Notes: generated by a model from the letters alone, not told the origin. 64,000 nt of DNA from Spiractinospora alimapuensis (GCF_018437505.1 NZ_CP072467.1:496001-560000), one strand, 5' to 3'. Positions 51,123-59,752 are shown, numbered from the stretch's first letter. A program made the numbers and translations.

Positions 51123-51290
51123 ATGTGGAAGACCAGTAGCTTCAGTCACGGCAACGGTGACTGCGTCGAGGTCCGCATAGCGGACGCCGCTGATGTCCGG
51201 GATAGCAAGCACACAGACAGCGGGTATCTCTCCTTCCCTCGCCTCGAGTGGTCGGCCTTCTTGGCTGCTGCGGTGGAAGGGGAGCTCTAG
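51123..51290 (+). CDS. DUF397 domain protein 4 of 4
   Basis: 55 residues, MWKTSSFSHGNGDCVEVRIA then DVRDSKHTDSGYLSFPRLEW and a VEGEL end. GGAG before ATG 51123. Follows DUF397-3 by 56 bases and probably shares its transcript, ending at the T-tailed terminator. Confidence 0.92.
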   Translation: MWKTSSFSHGNGDCVEVRIADAADVRDSKHTDSGYLSFPRLEWSAFLAAAVEGEL

Positions 51291-51303
51291 GGTCTCCCCG
51301 CTA

Positions 51304-51338
51304 CTGCTCTCGGGGCACGTCCCCGGGGGCAGTTTTTT
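51304..51338 (+). terminator. Terminator at the end of the DUF397 array
   Basis: CTGC(TCT)CGGGG, loop CACGT, CCCCG(GGG)GCAG, then TTTTTT. Its 3' half repeats the one at 50245-50274. Confidence 0.85.
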
Positions 51339-51375
51339 GCGTTCGGGGCGTGCAGTGCTCGGCGAAGCACCGCAC

Positions 51376-51395
51376 TATCACGCCTGTGATAATGT
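51376..51395 (+). promoter_or_regulatory. TetR operator overlapping a leaderless -10
   Basis: TATCAC-GCCT-GTGATA (51376-51391) is a perfect inverted repeat; TAATGT (51390-51395), overlapping its end, is 12 to 7 bases before ATG 51402. Fits self-repression by the TetR protein. Confidence 0.7.
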
Positions 51396-51401
51396 CCTCT
51401 G

Positions 51402-51992
51402 ATGACGGATCAGGACGCGCGGTCCGCGCGGGAACGCATTGTCGACGCGGTGTTTCGACTGGTGGAACGGGGAGGTGTCGCCGAGGCGTCGCTGCGTAAG
51501 GTGGCGACGGAGTCCGGGATCAACATCGGCTCGGTGCGGCACTACTTCGGCAGTCACGAGGCGCTCTTGGTCGCCGCCGCCGAGGAGGTGGGGGCGCGGA
51601 TGGAGCGCCGGCTGCTCGCCGGGGCCGCCGGTGGGGACACGAAATCGATGGCCGAGCGCCGGGCCCTGCTGGAACACGTCGCGGGCGCCCTGCTTCCCAC
51701 CGGCCCGGAGGACCGTGGCGAGCTCATCGTGCTCGGGGAGTTCGTCACCGCGGCCCGGATCCACCCGGAGTTCCGCGCGCTCGCCGCGCGGATGGGGCGG
51801 GACATGCGGGACGTCGTGCGCGACGCCCTGGACCGGGCCCAAGTGCCAGACCTCGACCTGGAGACCGAACGCCTCGTCGCGTTGATCGACGGCCTCACGT
51901 TCGAGCTCGTCAACCCGCACGGGGCGAGGGAGTCCAGTGCGGATCCCGGATCCGTCATCCGACACCACGTCTCGACACTGCTCCCGGGCTGA
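51402..51992 (+). CDS. TetR family transcriptional regulator
   Basis: 196 residues. Helix-turn-helix at about 12-57 (ASLRKVATESGINIGSVRHY). C-terminal ligand-binding domain unassigned. Leaderless start at ATG 51402. It precedes an MFS exporter by 43 bases on the same strand, so is probably its regulator and cotranscribed with it. Confidence 0.93.
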   Translation: MTDQDARSARERIVDAVFRLVERGGVAEASLRKVATESGINIGSVRHYFGSHEALLVAAAEEVGARMERRLLAGAAGGDTKSMAERRALLEHVAGALLPTGPEDRGELIVLGEFVTAARIHPEFRALAARMGRDMRDVVRDALDRAQVPDLDLETERLVALIDGLTFELVNPHGARESSADPGSVIRHHVSTLLPG

Positions 51993-52034
51993 CCCCACGA
52001 GGAACCGGGGCCGAGCAAGAAAGAGGTGGCCCCT

Positions 52035-53225
52035 GTGCCCGGATGGCTGTTCGCGCTCGCCGCGGCGGCGCTCGTCTTCTACACCGATGACTACGTCATC
52101 GCCGGTGTTCTGCCCGAGGTCGCCGCCGACCTCGGCGTGAGCGAGGCCGCGGCAGGACAGCTGGTGACCGCCTTCTCGGTCACCGTCGCGATTGCCGCCC
52201 CCGTCGCCGCCGTGACATTGGCGCGCGTCGGCCGCCGCGGGCTGCTCACGGGCGCCGCGTTGGTGTTCGTCGTCGCCAACGCGCTCGCCGCCGCCACGCC
52301 GAACTACGAGATCCTGCTGGGGCTGCGGATCCTGGCCGCGTTGGCCGCTGCCGCCGCCACACCCACGCTGTTCGCCACGGCCGCGCAACTCTCCCCGCCG
52401 GAACGGATCGGACGGTCGGTGGCGACCGTGGCCTTCGGGGTGACGGGAGCGGTCGCCGTCGGAGTCCCCGTCGGGACCTGGATCGGCGCCGGACTCGGCT
52501 GGCGGGCGACGTTCGGTTTCATGGCCCTGGCCGGGATCGCGGTCGCGGTGGGCTTTCTTCGCCTGCTGCCGCGCACCTCGGGGACGGTGGACGTGCCGCC
52601 CTTGGGAGAACAGTTCGCGATCCTGGTGCGTCCCGCGATCTCCCTCGGCCTGACCGCGAACCTGGTCCTGATGTTCGGCTCGATGATGATGTTGACCTAC
52701 CTGGCACCCCTGGTCACCGACCTCGCGGCCGTAGGGCCCGAACTGCGGGGCGGGCTGTTCGCCCTCTCCGGGGTCGCCGGAATGGTGGGGATCTGGGCCA
52801 GCGGACGGGTCGTGGACCGCTGGGGAGCCGACCGCACACTGCTCATCGGCGTGGGCGCGTTCGTGGCGAGCATGGCGACCATCGCGGCACTGTGGCCCCT
52901 GCGCCCGATCCCCGTCCTCGTGCTGGTCCTCGTCTCACTGGTGTGGTCGGGTTCGGCGTTCTGGAACTCACCCGCCGTTCAGGCCCGGCTGCACCTGCTG
53001 GCGGGACCGGTGTCGGCGCAGGCGTTGGCGTTGAACACCTCCGGCACCTACCTCGGGGTCGCGGTTGGGGGTGCTGTAGGCGGCGTCGTCCTGACGGTGA
53101 CGGGCCCCGGAGGCCTGCCGATCGTCGCCGGCGCCGCGGGAGTCCTGGCCGCCGGCCTGTTCGCACTCGCGGCGGCCGTGGCACCGGCCCGCGTCGAGAA
53201 CGCGGCGGCGCCCGAGACTGGTTGA
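52035..53225 (+). CDS. MFS transporter, drug-efflux type (Bcr/PbuE-like)
   Basis: 396 residues from GTG 52035, preferred to GTG 52026 because the AAAGAGG site is eight bases ahead. Twelve membrane segments; the first is followed by DDYVIAGVLPEVAADLGVSE, and the DHA1 loop reads LARVGRRGLL between segments 2 and 3. Likely exports a toxic compound sensed by the upstream TetR protein. Confidence 0.9.
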   Translation: MPGWLFALAAAALVFYTDDYVIAGVLPEVAADLGVSEAAAGQLVTAFSVTVAIAAPVAAVTLARVGRRGLLTGAALVFVVANALAAATPNYEILLGLRILAALAAAAATPTLFATAAQLSPPERIGRSVATVAFGVTGAVAVGVPVGTWIGAGLGWRATFGFMALAGIAVAVGFLRLLPRTSGTVDVPPLGEQFAILVRPAISLGLTANLVLMFGSMMMLTYLAPLVTDLAAVGPELRGGLFALSGVAGMVGIWASGRVVDRWGADRTLLIGVGAFVASMATIAALWPLRPIPVLVLVLVSLVWSGSAFWNSPAVQARLHLLAGPVSAQALALNTSGTYLGVAVGGAVGGVVLTVTGPGGLPIVAGAAGVLAAGLFALAAAVAPARVENAAAPETG

Positions 53226-53264
53226 CGGTTGTCCCGCCCGACGCCAGCACCCCGTCGCTCGGCG

Positions 53265-54479
53265 TCAGTCGGAGGCGATCTCCATCCCGTCCTGGCGCGC
53301 GTCGCGGGCATCCAGGTGCTGGGTGATGCGTTCGTGAGCGGCGCTGTAGGCCTCCTCCTGCTCGGGGGTCAGGTCGGATCCCGACAACGCCGACGCGAGG
53401 TCGACGACACGCACCTCCGGCTCGATGTCCACCCACGTGGGCACCATGGTCAATCCCTCGGTGCTCCACTCCCCCGCGTCGTCCTCCACGAAGGTCACCT
53501 CGGTCATGGCGCCCTCACGTTTGGGGGCGTCCGGCTCGGAGTGGCGGGCGAGCTGGTTGCCCATCCCGTAGACGACCCACTCGTCGTCGAACCGTTCGAC
53601 CGGCTGCACGACGTGGGCGTGGTGGCCGAGAACGACGTCGACGTCGGGTGAGGAGATCAGCGGTTCGGCGAGCCCCTCCTGGTAGGAGTCAACGTCGTGG
53701 GAGTACTCGGTCCCCCAGTGCATGGACAGCACGACGATGTCGGCGCCCTCCTCCCGCGCGGTGCTGGCCTCGGCGAGGATCGCCTCCTGGTCGATCAGGT
53801 TGGCCATCCAGTCCTTGCCCGGAGGTGTGCTGATGCCGTTGAAGCTGTAGCTGTAGGACAGGTGCGCCACCGACACGGGATCACCCTCGTCGAGCTCCAC
53901 CTCGTAGGTGGTGGGGGTCGTGGCCTCCTCCTCGGTCCGCGCGCTGCCCGCGGCGCCCAGCCCCTGCTCCTCCAGGGCGTCCAGGGTGCGAACCACACCG
54001 TCCTCCCCCTTGTCGAGCGTGTGGTTGGAGGCGGTCGAGCACCCGTCGTACCCCGCGCTCGCGGCCCCGGCCACGACCTGGGGCGGGCCCTCGAACACCG
54101 GGTAGCCGGCGAAGGGGCCCTCCGGTTCGGCCAGCGGGGTCTCCAGATGGCACAGCGCGAGGTCGGCCGCTGACACCCGCGGGGCGATCCCCGCGAAGAT
54201 CTCCGAGAAGTCGAGGTCGTCGTCGCCGTCCTCCTCGGCCTGCTCCCACACCGGGGGGTGGATGAGCAGGTCGCCACCACCGACCAGGGTCAGCGTCCGG
54301 GGTTCGTCCGGGCTCGACTGGGATTCCTCCTCCTGGTCGGCGGGAGGCTCGGCGGAGTCGCTGGCGGGTGAGTCGTCGAGGACCACCAGGTACGTCGCTC
54401 CGGCGGCGAGCACCACCGCGCCGCCGACGGCGACGAGTCGGGGCCAGGTGAACCGGGTGCGGGGATGAGTGTCAGACAC
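53265..54479 (-). CDS. CapA/PgsA family metallophosphatase-like protein
   Basis: 404 residues. One N-terminal membrane anchor (LVAVGGAVVLAAGATYLVVL), then an outside CapA domain: GGGDLLIHPPVWEQAE, LCHLETPLAEPEGPF, STASNHTLDKGEDGVVRTL, MHWGTEYSHDVDSYQ and LGHHAHVVQPVERF. Relatives act in poly-gamma-glutamate or other surface polymer export. Leaderless GTG 54479 (TAGCCT 7-12 bases before). No pgsBC partners in the window, so the polymer role is uncertain. Confidence 0.9.
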   Translation of the reverse strand: MSDTHPRTRFTWPRLVAVGGAVVLAAGATYLVVLDDSPASDSAEPPADQEEESQSSPDEPRTLTLVGGGDLLIHPPVWEQAEEDGDDDLDFSEIFAGIAPRVSAADLALCHLETPLAEPEGPFAGYPVFEGPPQVVAGAASAGYDGCSTASNHTLDKGEDGVVRTLDALEEQGLGAAGSARTEEEATTPTTYEVELDEGDPVSVAHLSYSYSFNGISTPPGKDWMANLIDQEAILAEASTAREEGADIVVLSMHWGTEYSHDVDSYQEGLAEPLISSPDVDVVLGHHAHVVQPVERFDDEWVVYGMGNQLARHSEPDAPKREGAMTEVTFVEDDAGEWSTEGLTMVPTWVDIEPEVRVVDLASALSGSDLTPEQEEAYSAAHERITQHLDARDARQDGMEIASD

Positions 54480-54485
54480 GGGGCC

Positions 54486-54491
54486 AGGCTA
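54486..54491 (-). promoter_or_regulatory. Leaderless -10 hexamer (TAGCCT) of the CapA gene
   Basis: On the minus strand TAGCCT ends 6 bases before GTG 54479 with no ribosome site between. Confidence 0.55.
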
Positions 54492-54782
54492 GCGAGACGC
54501 GGGCACCCCGCGCCCACTTTTCGCGGACCCGCGCCATTGTGTCGCCACTCCCCCAATCGAACAACGCGTTATACCCAGCGGTCGGCCAATTCCCGGTTAG
54601 AATTGGCGCCCGGTTGTTGGCCCACCGCGCCCCTCCCGAATCATTCCACCAATTCGGACACGTCGACCGTGGCCGGAATGTGGCGACAACGCGAATTTTC
54701 CGGGGAAACGGATCGCCGTCTTGCCGTACCGATGTGTCCCGATTCATGCTTGAAGTCCCGCACCGAAGAACCGAGGAGTCCT
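54492..54782. other. Promoter region between CapA and SGNH genes with an inverted repeat
   Basis: About 290 bases without a gene. GCCAATTC (54585-54592) and GAATTGGC (54600-54607), seven bases apart, form a perfect inverted repeat that may bind a regulator of either gene. GAGGAG at 54773 is the ribosome site of the SGNH gene. Confidence 0.5.
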
Positions 54783-55997
54783 ATGCTGCGAAAGGCGTCC
54801 ATCCCGGCCGGAACGATCGCGCTCAGCGGTGTTCTCGTCAGCTCCTTCGCATCCCCCGCCTTCGCCGATTCCCCCGCGGACCAGGGCACCGAGCAACTCA
54901 CGCGCTGGGTCGCCATGGGCGACTCGTTCCAGTCCGGAGTCGGCGCGGGTGAGTACGACGAGGAAAGCGGCGACTGTCAACGATCCCCGCTGTCACACGT
55001 TCGGCTGCTGAACAGCGACGGCACAATTCCGGGGGAACTCGACTTCGTCGCGTGCAGCGGAGCCCGAATCGACGATTTGTACGCCGGCCGCCATGGGGAG
55101 GCTCCGCAACTGGACGCCCTCGACGGCGACGGAGCGAACGTCTCCCACGTGTCGGTGGGGATCGGGGGCAACGATCTCGATTTCGCCGACAACCTCCGTG
55201 ACTGCATCGTCTACGGATGGCCGTGGGCGTCCTGTGAGTCGCGGTTCGACGAGAACGTGGACGCGGCGTTCCAGGAACTCCTCGACCAGGACGCCAACGG
55301 CCTCAACTCCTTCCAGCGGCTCTACACCGACATCCGCACGGCGACCGGCGAGGGCGACACCCAGCTCCTCGCCGTCACCTACCCCAAGTTCTTCCCCGTG
55401 GACGGCGGCTCGGACTGGACCAGCATCCCGACACAGTCGCGCTGTCAGGGAATCCGTGTGAGCGACCAGCTATGGATCAACAACTGGGTCAACCGGTTGA
55501 ACACGGCGGTGAGCGAGTCCGCCGAGAGCGTCGGAGCGGTGCCGCTGGACCTGTACCAGGCGTCCGACGGGCACGAACTGTGCAATTCCGACGGCAACGA
55601 CCCCTACCTCAACGGGATCCAACTCAACTCCGACGCCTTCCACCCCACCGAGTTCGGGTACGCCCGGAACGCCGAGGCGATCAGTGCCCAACTGGCTTCG
55701 GTGACCCCACAGCCGGTGCCGCTGCGCGCGGCGCCCGTCGCCGCACTGCCGGAGCCGCCCACCGCGGCCGTGGACCACACGCAGGACGGCGCCCAGGTCA
55801 CCTTCGACGGGTCGGGGTCAGTACCTGGTGACGGCGACATCGTCTCCTACTTGTGGGAGTTCGACGACGGACAGCTCGTGGAGGGTGCCGAGGTCGAGCA
55901 CACCTACGAGCCCGGAACGTACTACGTCACCCTGACCGTGATCGACAGCTTCGAGGAGATGGGCTTCTCGGAGCCGGTCAAGGTCGTCGTCGAGTAG
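54783..55997 (+). CDS. Secreted SGNH/GDSL hydrolase with C-terminal PKD domain
   Basis: 404 residues. Signal peptide 1-29 (GVLVSSFASPAFA). SGNH blocks: AMGDSFQSGVGAGEY (catalytic Ser), GIGGNDLDFA, and DAFHPTEFGYARN (Asp-His). The C-terminus (about 325-404) is a PKD-type module (VTFDGSGSVPGDGDIVSYLW, then HTYEPGTYYVTLTV), a substrate-binding or spacing domain. Resembles secreted Streptomyces lipases and phospholipases. GAGGAG before ATG 54783. Confidence 0.93.
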   Translation: MLRKASIPAGTIALSGVLVSSFASPAFADSPADQGTEQLTRWVAMGDSFQSGVGAGEYDEESGDCQRSPLSHVRLLNSDGTIPGELDFVACSGARIDDLYAGRHGEAPQLDALDGDGANVSHVSVGIGGNDLDFADNLRDCIVYGWPWASCESRFDENVDAAFQELLDQDANGLNSFQRLYTDIRTATGEGDTQLLAVTYPKFFPVDGGSDWTSIPTQSRCQGIRVSDQLWINNWVNRLNTAVSESAESVGAVPLDLYQASDGHELCNSDGNDPYLNGIQLNSDAFHPTEFGYARNAEAISAQLASVTPQPVPLRAAPVAALPEPPTAAVDHTQDGAQVTFDGSGSVPGDGDIVSYLWEFDDGQLVEGAEVEHTYEPGTYYVTLTVIDSFEEMGFSEPVKVVVE

Positions 55998-56014
55998 GGA
56001 GGGCACCCGCGACC

Positions 56015-56422
56015 ATGGTGAATCCGCGCCACCGTGTCGACGGCGTCGCCGCCGGTGTGCTCGCCGTCGTGGGGGCCGCGAGCTACCTCCAGGCGACCAC
56101 GTTGGCGCGGAGTATCGCCCTCTGGGACGTCGGACTGGAACACCAGCGCCTCGAGAGCGCCACGATGCCGCTCCTGGGGACCGGTGCGGCGTTCCTCGCC
56201 GCCGCGATGGTGCTGCTCTGGCGCCGTAAACCCCGGGCCGCCGGCTGCGTGGCCCCGGCGGCGCTGCTTCCGCCCGCCCTCGCCCTGGCCCAGGTGAGCG
56301 CGGGCGCCACCTTCCTGGTCAGTCTGGCGACGGTGTCACTGGCGGTCGGCGGCGCCGCTGGAGCGGTCCTCGCTCCGGGACGCCCGGCCCGACGGACCTC
56401 CCGTGAGGAGGAGAGGTCGTGA
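56015..56422 (+). CDS. Small membrane protein, four segments
   Basis: 135 residues with hydrophobic stretches at about 10-28, 51-68, 80-96 and 98-119, and an Arg-rich C-terminus (RPARRTSREEERS). No recognised family. Its stop overlaps the 32-residue gene that follows, GTGA overlap, so they are coupled. Confidence 0.75.
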   Translation: MVNPRHRVDGVAAGVLAVVGAASYLQATTLARSIALWDVGLEHQRLESATMPLLGTGAAFLAAAMVLLWRRKPRAAGCVAPAALLPPALALAQVSAGATFLVSLATVSLAVGGAAGAVLAPGRPARRTSREEERS

Positions 56423-56517
56423 TCTACCTGATCCCCTTGATGGTCGTGATCGCGGTCGCCGCGTTCCTCTGGACCGTGCGCGAGGGACGCTCCAGCGTGT
56501 GGCGTGACCGGGACTAG
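56419..56517 (+). CDS. 32-residue single-span membrane protein
   Basis: Reads VIYLIPLMVVIAVAAFLW then TVREGRSSVWRDRD: a clean membrane span followed by a basic tail. GTG 56419 overlaps the previous stop by four bases, and GAGGAGGAGAGG is in place before it. Too short for ordinary gene finding. Function unknown, plausibly a subunit of the preceding membrane protein. Confidence 0.7.
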   Translation: MIYLIPLMVVIAVAAFLWTVREGRSSVWRDRD

Positions 56518-56534
56518 ATCGGCCTCTCTCTCGG

Positions 56535-57470
56535 TCAGGGGCCGAACCCGAAGGCCTGCTCCTCCTGGAAGTCCGACAGCTCCATCACCTGGTGCACATG
56601 GTGCACGCCCGGAGCGAGGTCCGTCGCCCGCTCCACCGCCTCCACCGTGACGATGCCCGTGGCCCGCGACTGATCCCTCCCCCACGCCCAGCGGGCGGAC
56701 CCGTCGTCGGCTCGCGCCATGACGACCCAACGATCCGACCCGGGAGGGTGGACGCCGTCCGGAATCCGCAGGCGGGACGCGCCGGGGATCCGGGTCAGCA
56801 CGCGCAGGGCGGCCGTCGCCACGCGGGAGTCCAGTCCGAAGTAGGTGCGAACGGGGAGCCCCAGGTCACGGGTGAGCGCGTGTTGGTCGGAGAAGTCCGT
56901 CCGCACCAGTTGGCGGCGGCCCAGCGACGGGATGTCGAAGCGGGTCCCGTGGGTGAAGTTGCGCACGTGGGCCCCACTGGCCGGATCGGCGAAGCTGGCT
57001 CCCAGGAGACCGAGTGACCACGCGGTGGCCGCCCGCCCGTGTTCGTCCCCCGCGCCGAGGACGATGGCGATGTCGATGCTTCGACGGTCCGACCCGCCGG
57101 CAGCCAGGTCCGTGGCGAGCAGGTTGGTCAGCCCGGGGGCGAGGCCCACGCTGACGAGGACCGGAGCGTGGTGCGAGACGCGCTCGACGGCCGCGACGTA
57201 GTCCGAGGTCGCGGTGGCGTCGACGAAGGCGACTCCCTGGTCCGTCGCCGTGACCGCGAGAGCCGGATTCTCCATACCCGAGGCGTTGGCCACGAGGTCG
57301 AAGTCGCGGATCACGTCGCGATACGTAGTACGTGGTCCGCGTAGGTCGAGTTCGATGTCGGCGCGGCTCGCGTCGCGGCCGGCGCTGGACACGTCGTGGC
57401 CACGCGCGCGCAGTCCTTCGACGACGTGCGCGCCGACGGCGCCGTACCCCCCGAGAACGAGGACTTTCAC
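56535..57470 (-). CDS. Saccharopine dehydrogenase-like NAD(P)-binding protein
   Basis: 311 residues. N-terminal Rossmann fold VLVLGGYGAVGAHVVEGL, then VANASGMENPALAV and VSVGLAPGLTNLLATDLA as in the saccharopine dehydrogenase/trans-acting enoyl reductase fold. Substrate unknown. Divergent from a TetR gene with an inverted repeat between, so likely regulated by it. Confidence 0.88.
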   Translation of the reverse strand: MKVLVLGGYGAVGAHVVEGLRARGHDVSSAGRDASRADIELDLRGPRTTYRDVIRDFDLVANASGMENPALAVTATDQGVAFVDATATSDYVAAVERVSHHAPVLVSVGLAPGLTNLLATDLAAGGSDRRSIDIAIVLGAGDEHGRAATAWSLGLLGASFADPASGAHVRNFTHGTRFDIPSLGRRQLVRTDFSDQHALTRDLGLPVRTYFGLDSRVATAALRVLTRIPGASRLRIPDGVHPPGSDRWVVMARADDGSARWAWGRDQSRATGIVTVEAVERATDLAPGVHHVHQVMELSDFQEEQAFGFGP

Positions 57471-57562
57471 CGTCGGGTCCCCTCACGTGTGGCGGCGGTC
57501 CGCACGTGTTCGGGTGACCCGGGGAGCCGCCGTCGAGCCGCCGCGCATCTATTTGTAGTCAT

Positions 57563-57595
57563 ACTCCAAAAATGTATTGGGAGTGGCGCTATAGT
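57563..57595. promoter_or_regulatory. Imperfect inverted repeat and leaderless -10 (TATAGT)
   Basis: ACTCCAA (57563-57569) and TTGGGAGT (57577-57584) pair with one extra G. TATAGT (57590-57595) lies exactly 12 to 7 bases before ATG 57602. Candidate TetR operator for both divergent genes. Confidence 0.65.
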
Positions 57596-57601
57596 CAAGT
57601 C

Positions 57602-58300
57602 ATGAGCGCAGGAGAACCGAGCGAAGGGAACGGCTCCAGGCAACGCGAAGACGGCCGAACCGCCCGCTCCCGGGCCACCCGGACGCGGATCGCACGGGCC
57701 GCCGGCGCGCTGTTCGTGACGTCCGGCTACGCCGAGACCAGCGTCCAGACCGTCGCCGAGCACGCGGGTGTCGGAACGCAGACGGTGTACTACACGTTCG
57801 GAACCAAGGCGGCCGTACTCACGGCGGCCCTGGACCTGGCCGTGGCCGGGGACGACGAACCCGTGCCGACACTGGACCGTGCCTGGGTGGTCGAGGCGTT
57901 GTCGGTGCCGGACGCCGGGGAACAGATCAGGCGTCAGGCCGCGGGGACCGCGGACGTGTTCGCGCGCGTCGCTCCCTTGCTCAGCGTGGTGCGAGGTGCG
58001 GCCCACGACGACGCCGAGATCGCCGGAGTGTGGCGAACCAACGTGCACCAGCGCCTCACGGTGCAACGCGCCTTCGCCGACGCGCTCGACGCCAAGGGAG
58101 CACTACGCCCGGGAATGAGCGTCGACACCGCCGCCGAGACATCCCTCGCCCTGCTCGGACCGGAGATCTACACACTGTTCACCGGGGAACTCGGTTGGTC
58201 GCCGCAGCGGTGGGTCGAGTGGGCGACCGACGGGTTGCGCCGTCACCTGACGACGCTGGAGTCGGAGCCGTCGGCGCTGCACGACGCCGGTGGCCGGTGA
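57602..58300 (+). CDS. TetR family transcriptional regulator
   Basis: 232 residues. Helix-turn-helix at about 25-80 (TSVQTVAEHAGVGTQTVYYT). Large C-terminal ligand-binding domain (about 90-225). ATG 57602 is leaderless. Divergent from the saccharopine-dehydrogenase-like gene. Confidence 0.92.
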   Translation: MSAGEPSEGNGSRQREDGRTARSRATRTRIARAAGALFVTSGYAETSVQTVAEHAGVGTQTVYYTFGTKAAVLTAALDLAVAGDDEPVPTLDRAWVVEALSVPDAGEQIRRQAAGTADVFARVAPLLSVVRGAAHDDAEIAGVWRTNVHQRLTVQRAFADALDAKGALRPGMSVDTAAETSLALLGPEIYTLFTGELGWSPQRWVEWATDGLRRHLTTLESEPSALHDAGGR

Positions 58301-58393
58301 GTCGCGAACCGGACACGCTCGGAGTCCACGGTCGGGGCTCACGCCGGCACGGGGCGGGGCGGAGGCCGCCGGCATTGACGCGTCGCCGGGGCT

Positions 58394-58410
58394 ATTACCT
58401 CACGGGTAAT
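58394..58410. promoter_or_regulatory. Inverted repeat upstream of the membrane protein gene
   Basis: ATTACC-TCACG-GGTAAT, 67 bases before ATG 58477. May be an operator; function not shown. Confidence 0.4.
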
Positions 58411-58476
58411 CGACGAGGTGACCATCGGTGCGGGACGCTCGGGCGCACATGACGTCCTGAGTGAGAGGAGGCCGCG

Positions 58477-58899
58477 ATGGCCTCGAGTACTTCCCCGTCC
58501 ACGACCGACCGCACCCGGCCGCTGCGCGTGTGGCTGGGGGTGGACGCCACGACCTGCGCCGTCCCTGGAATCCTGGTCGTGGCGGGAGCGCCCCTGGTCG
58601 CACCCGTGTTGGGGTACCCAGCGGCGTTCCTGGTCCCGGTGGGGTGCGTCCTGATCGCCTGCGGAGTCCTCTTCGGGCTGCTCGCCTCGGGGCGCGGCCT
58701 CACCACGAAAGCGGTGCGTGGTGTGATCGGCTTCAACGCCCTGTGGGTGGTGGCGAGCGTCGCCCTCGTGGTCTCAGGGGCGTTCGGGCCCACCACGGTC
58801 GGTGTGGTGGTCATGATCGCCCAGGCGGTCGGAGTCGCCGGCATCGCCGCCTGCCAGGCGATGACGCTGCGCACCGCCACCCCCAGTCTGGCGTCCTGA
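58477..58899 (+). CDS. Small membrane protein, four segments
   Basis: 140 residues, with hydrophobic stretches at about 28-48, 52-72, 82-102 and 106-125. Clear AGGAGG before ATG 58477. Similar actinobacterial proteins are labelled hypothetical. No catalytic motif. Followed by an XRE regulator on the same strand. Confidence 0.8.
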   Translation: MASSTSPSTTDRTRPLRVWLGVDATTCAVPGILVVAGAPLVAPVLGYPAAFLVPVGCVLIACGVLFGLLASGRGLTTKAVRGVIGFNALWVVASVALVVSGAFGPTTVGVVVMIAQAVGVAGIAACQAMTLRTATPSLAS

Positions 58900-58963
58900 T
58901 TCCCCCGGGGCCGTGGGGTGCCGCGGCCGCACGCTCCCGGACCCATAGCGAGAGGATGGCCAC

Positions 58964-59752
58964 GTGACGCTCACCTTGGGCCGCGACACAGCGGGCGAAC
59001 TGCTGCGGCTGTGGCGCACCCGCCGCAGACTCAGCCAACTCGAGCTCTCCCTGCGGGCCGACACCTCCACCCGGCACCTGAGCTTCGTGGAGACGGGCCG
59101 CTCCCAGCCCAGTCGGGAGATGGTGTTGCGGCTCTGCGACGTCCTCGACGTCCCGCTTCGGGAACGCAACCACGTCCTTCTCGCGGGCGGATACGCGCCC
59201 GTCTTCGCCGAACGCTCCCTGGGCGAGACCTCCATGGGGCCGGCCCGGGACGCGGTCCGACGAATCCTGACCGGACACGACCCCTATCCGGCCATCGTCG
59301 TCGACCGCAACTGGACGCTCCTCGACGCCAACGCGAGCGCGTCCGTATTGCTCCAAGGGGTCGACGCGGACCTGCTCGAGGGTGAGGTCAACGTGTTGCG
59401 GGTCAGCCTGCACCCCCGAGGCCTGGCACCCAACATCGTCAACCTCCCCGAATGGCGGTCCCACCTGCTGCATCGCCTACGCCACCAAGCGGACTGGAGC
59501 GGCGACCCCCAGACAGTCGCCCTCCACGCCGAGCTCCTCGACTATCCCGGAGGCGAGGCCCTCCCCACCTCCGGGGACGCCCCCTGGATCGCCGTCCCTC
59601 TGCGGCTACGGTTCGGCGACACCGAACTCTCCTTCATCACCACAGTGGCGACATTCGGTACGCCGCTGGACGTCACGATCTCCGAGCTCGCGATCGAGTC
59701 CTTCTTCCCCGCGGACGACGCGACCGCGCGACTCCTCCCCCAACTGGTGTGA
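58964..59752 (+). CDS. XRE regulator with MmyB-like ligand-binding domain
   Basis: 262 residues from GTG 58964 behind GAGAGG. Helix-turn-helix at 10-65 (LSQLELSLRADTSTRHLSFV, ETGRSQPSREMVLRL). The C-terminal MmyB domain contains LTGHDPYPAIVVDRNWTLLD and ADWSGDPQTVALHAELLDYP. MmyB-type proteins control antibiotic or metabolic genes. Not the DUF5753 type found elsewhere in this window. Confidence 0.92.
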   Translation: MTLTLGRDTAGELLRLWRTRRRLSQLELSLRADTSTRHLSFVETGRSQPSREMVLRLCDVLDVPLRERNHVLLAGGYAPVFAERSLGETSMGPARDAVRRILTGHDPYPAIVVDRNWTLLDANASASVLLQGVDADLLEGEVNVLRVSLHPRGLAPNIVNLPEWRSHLLHRLRHQADWSGDPQTVALHAELLDYPGGEALPTSGDAPWIAVPLRLRFGDTELSFITTVATFGTPLDVTISELAIESFFPADDATARLLPQLV

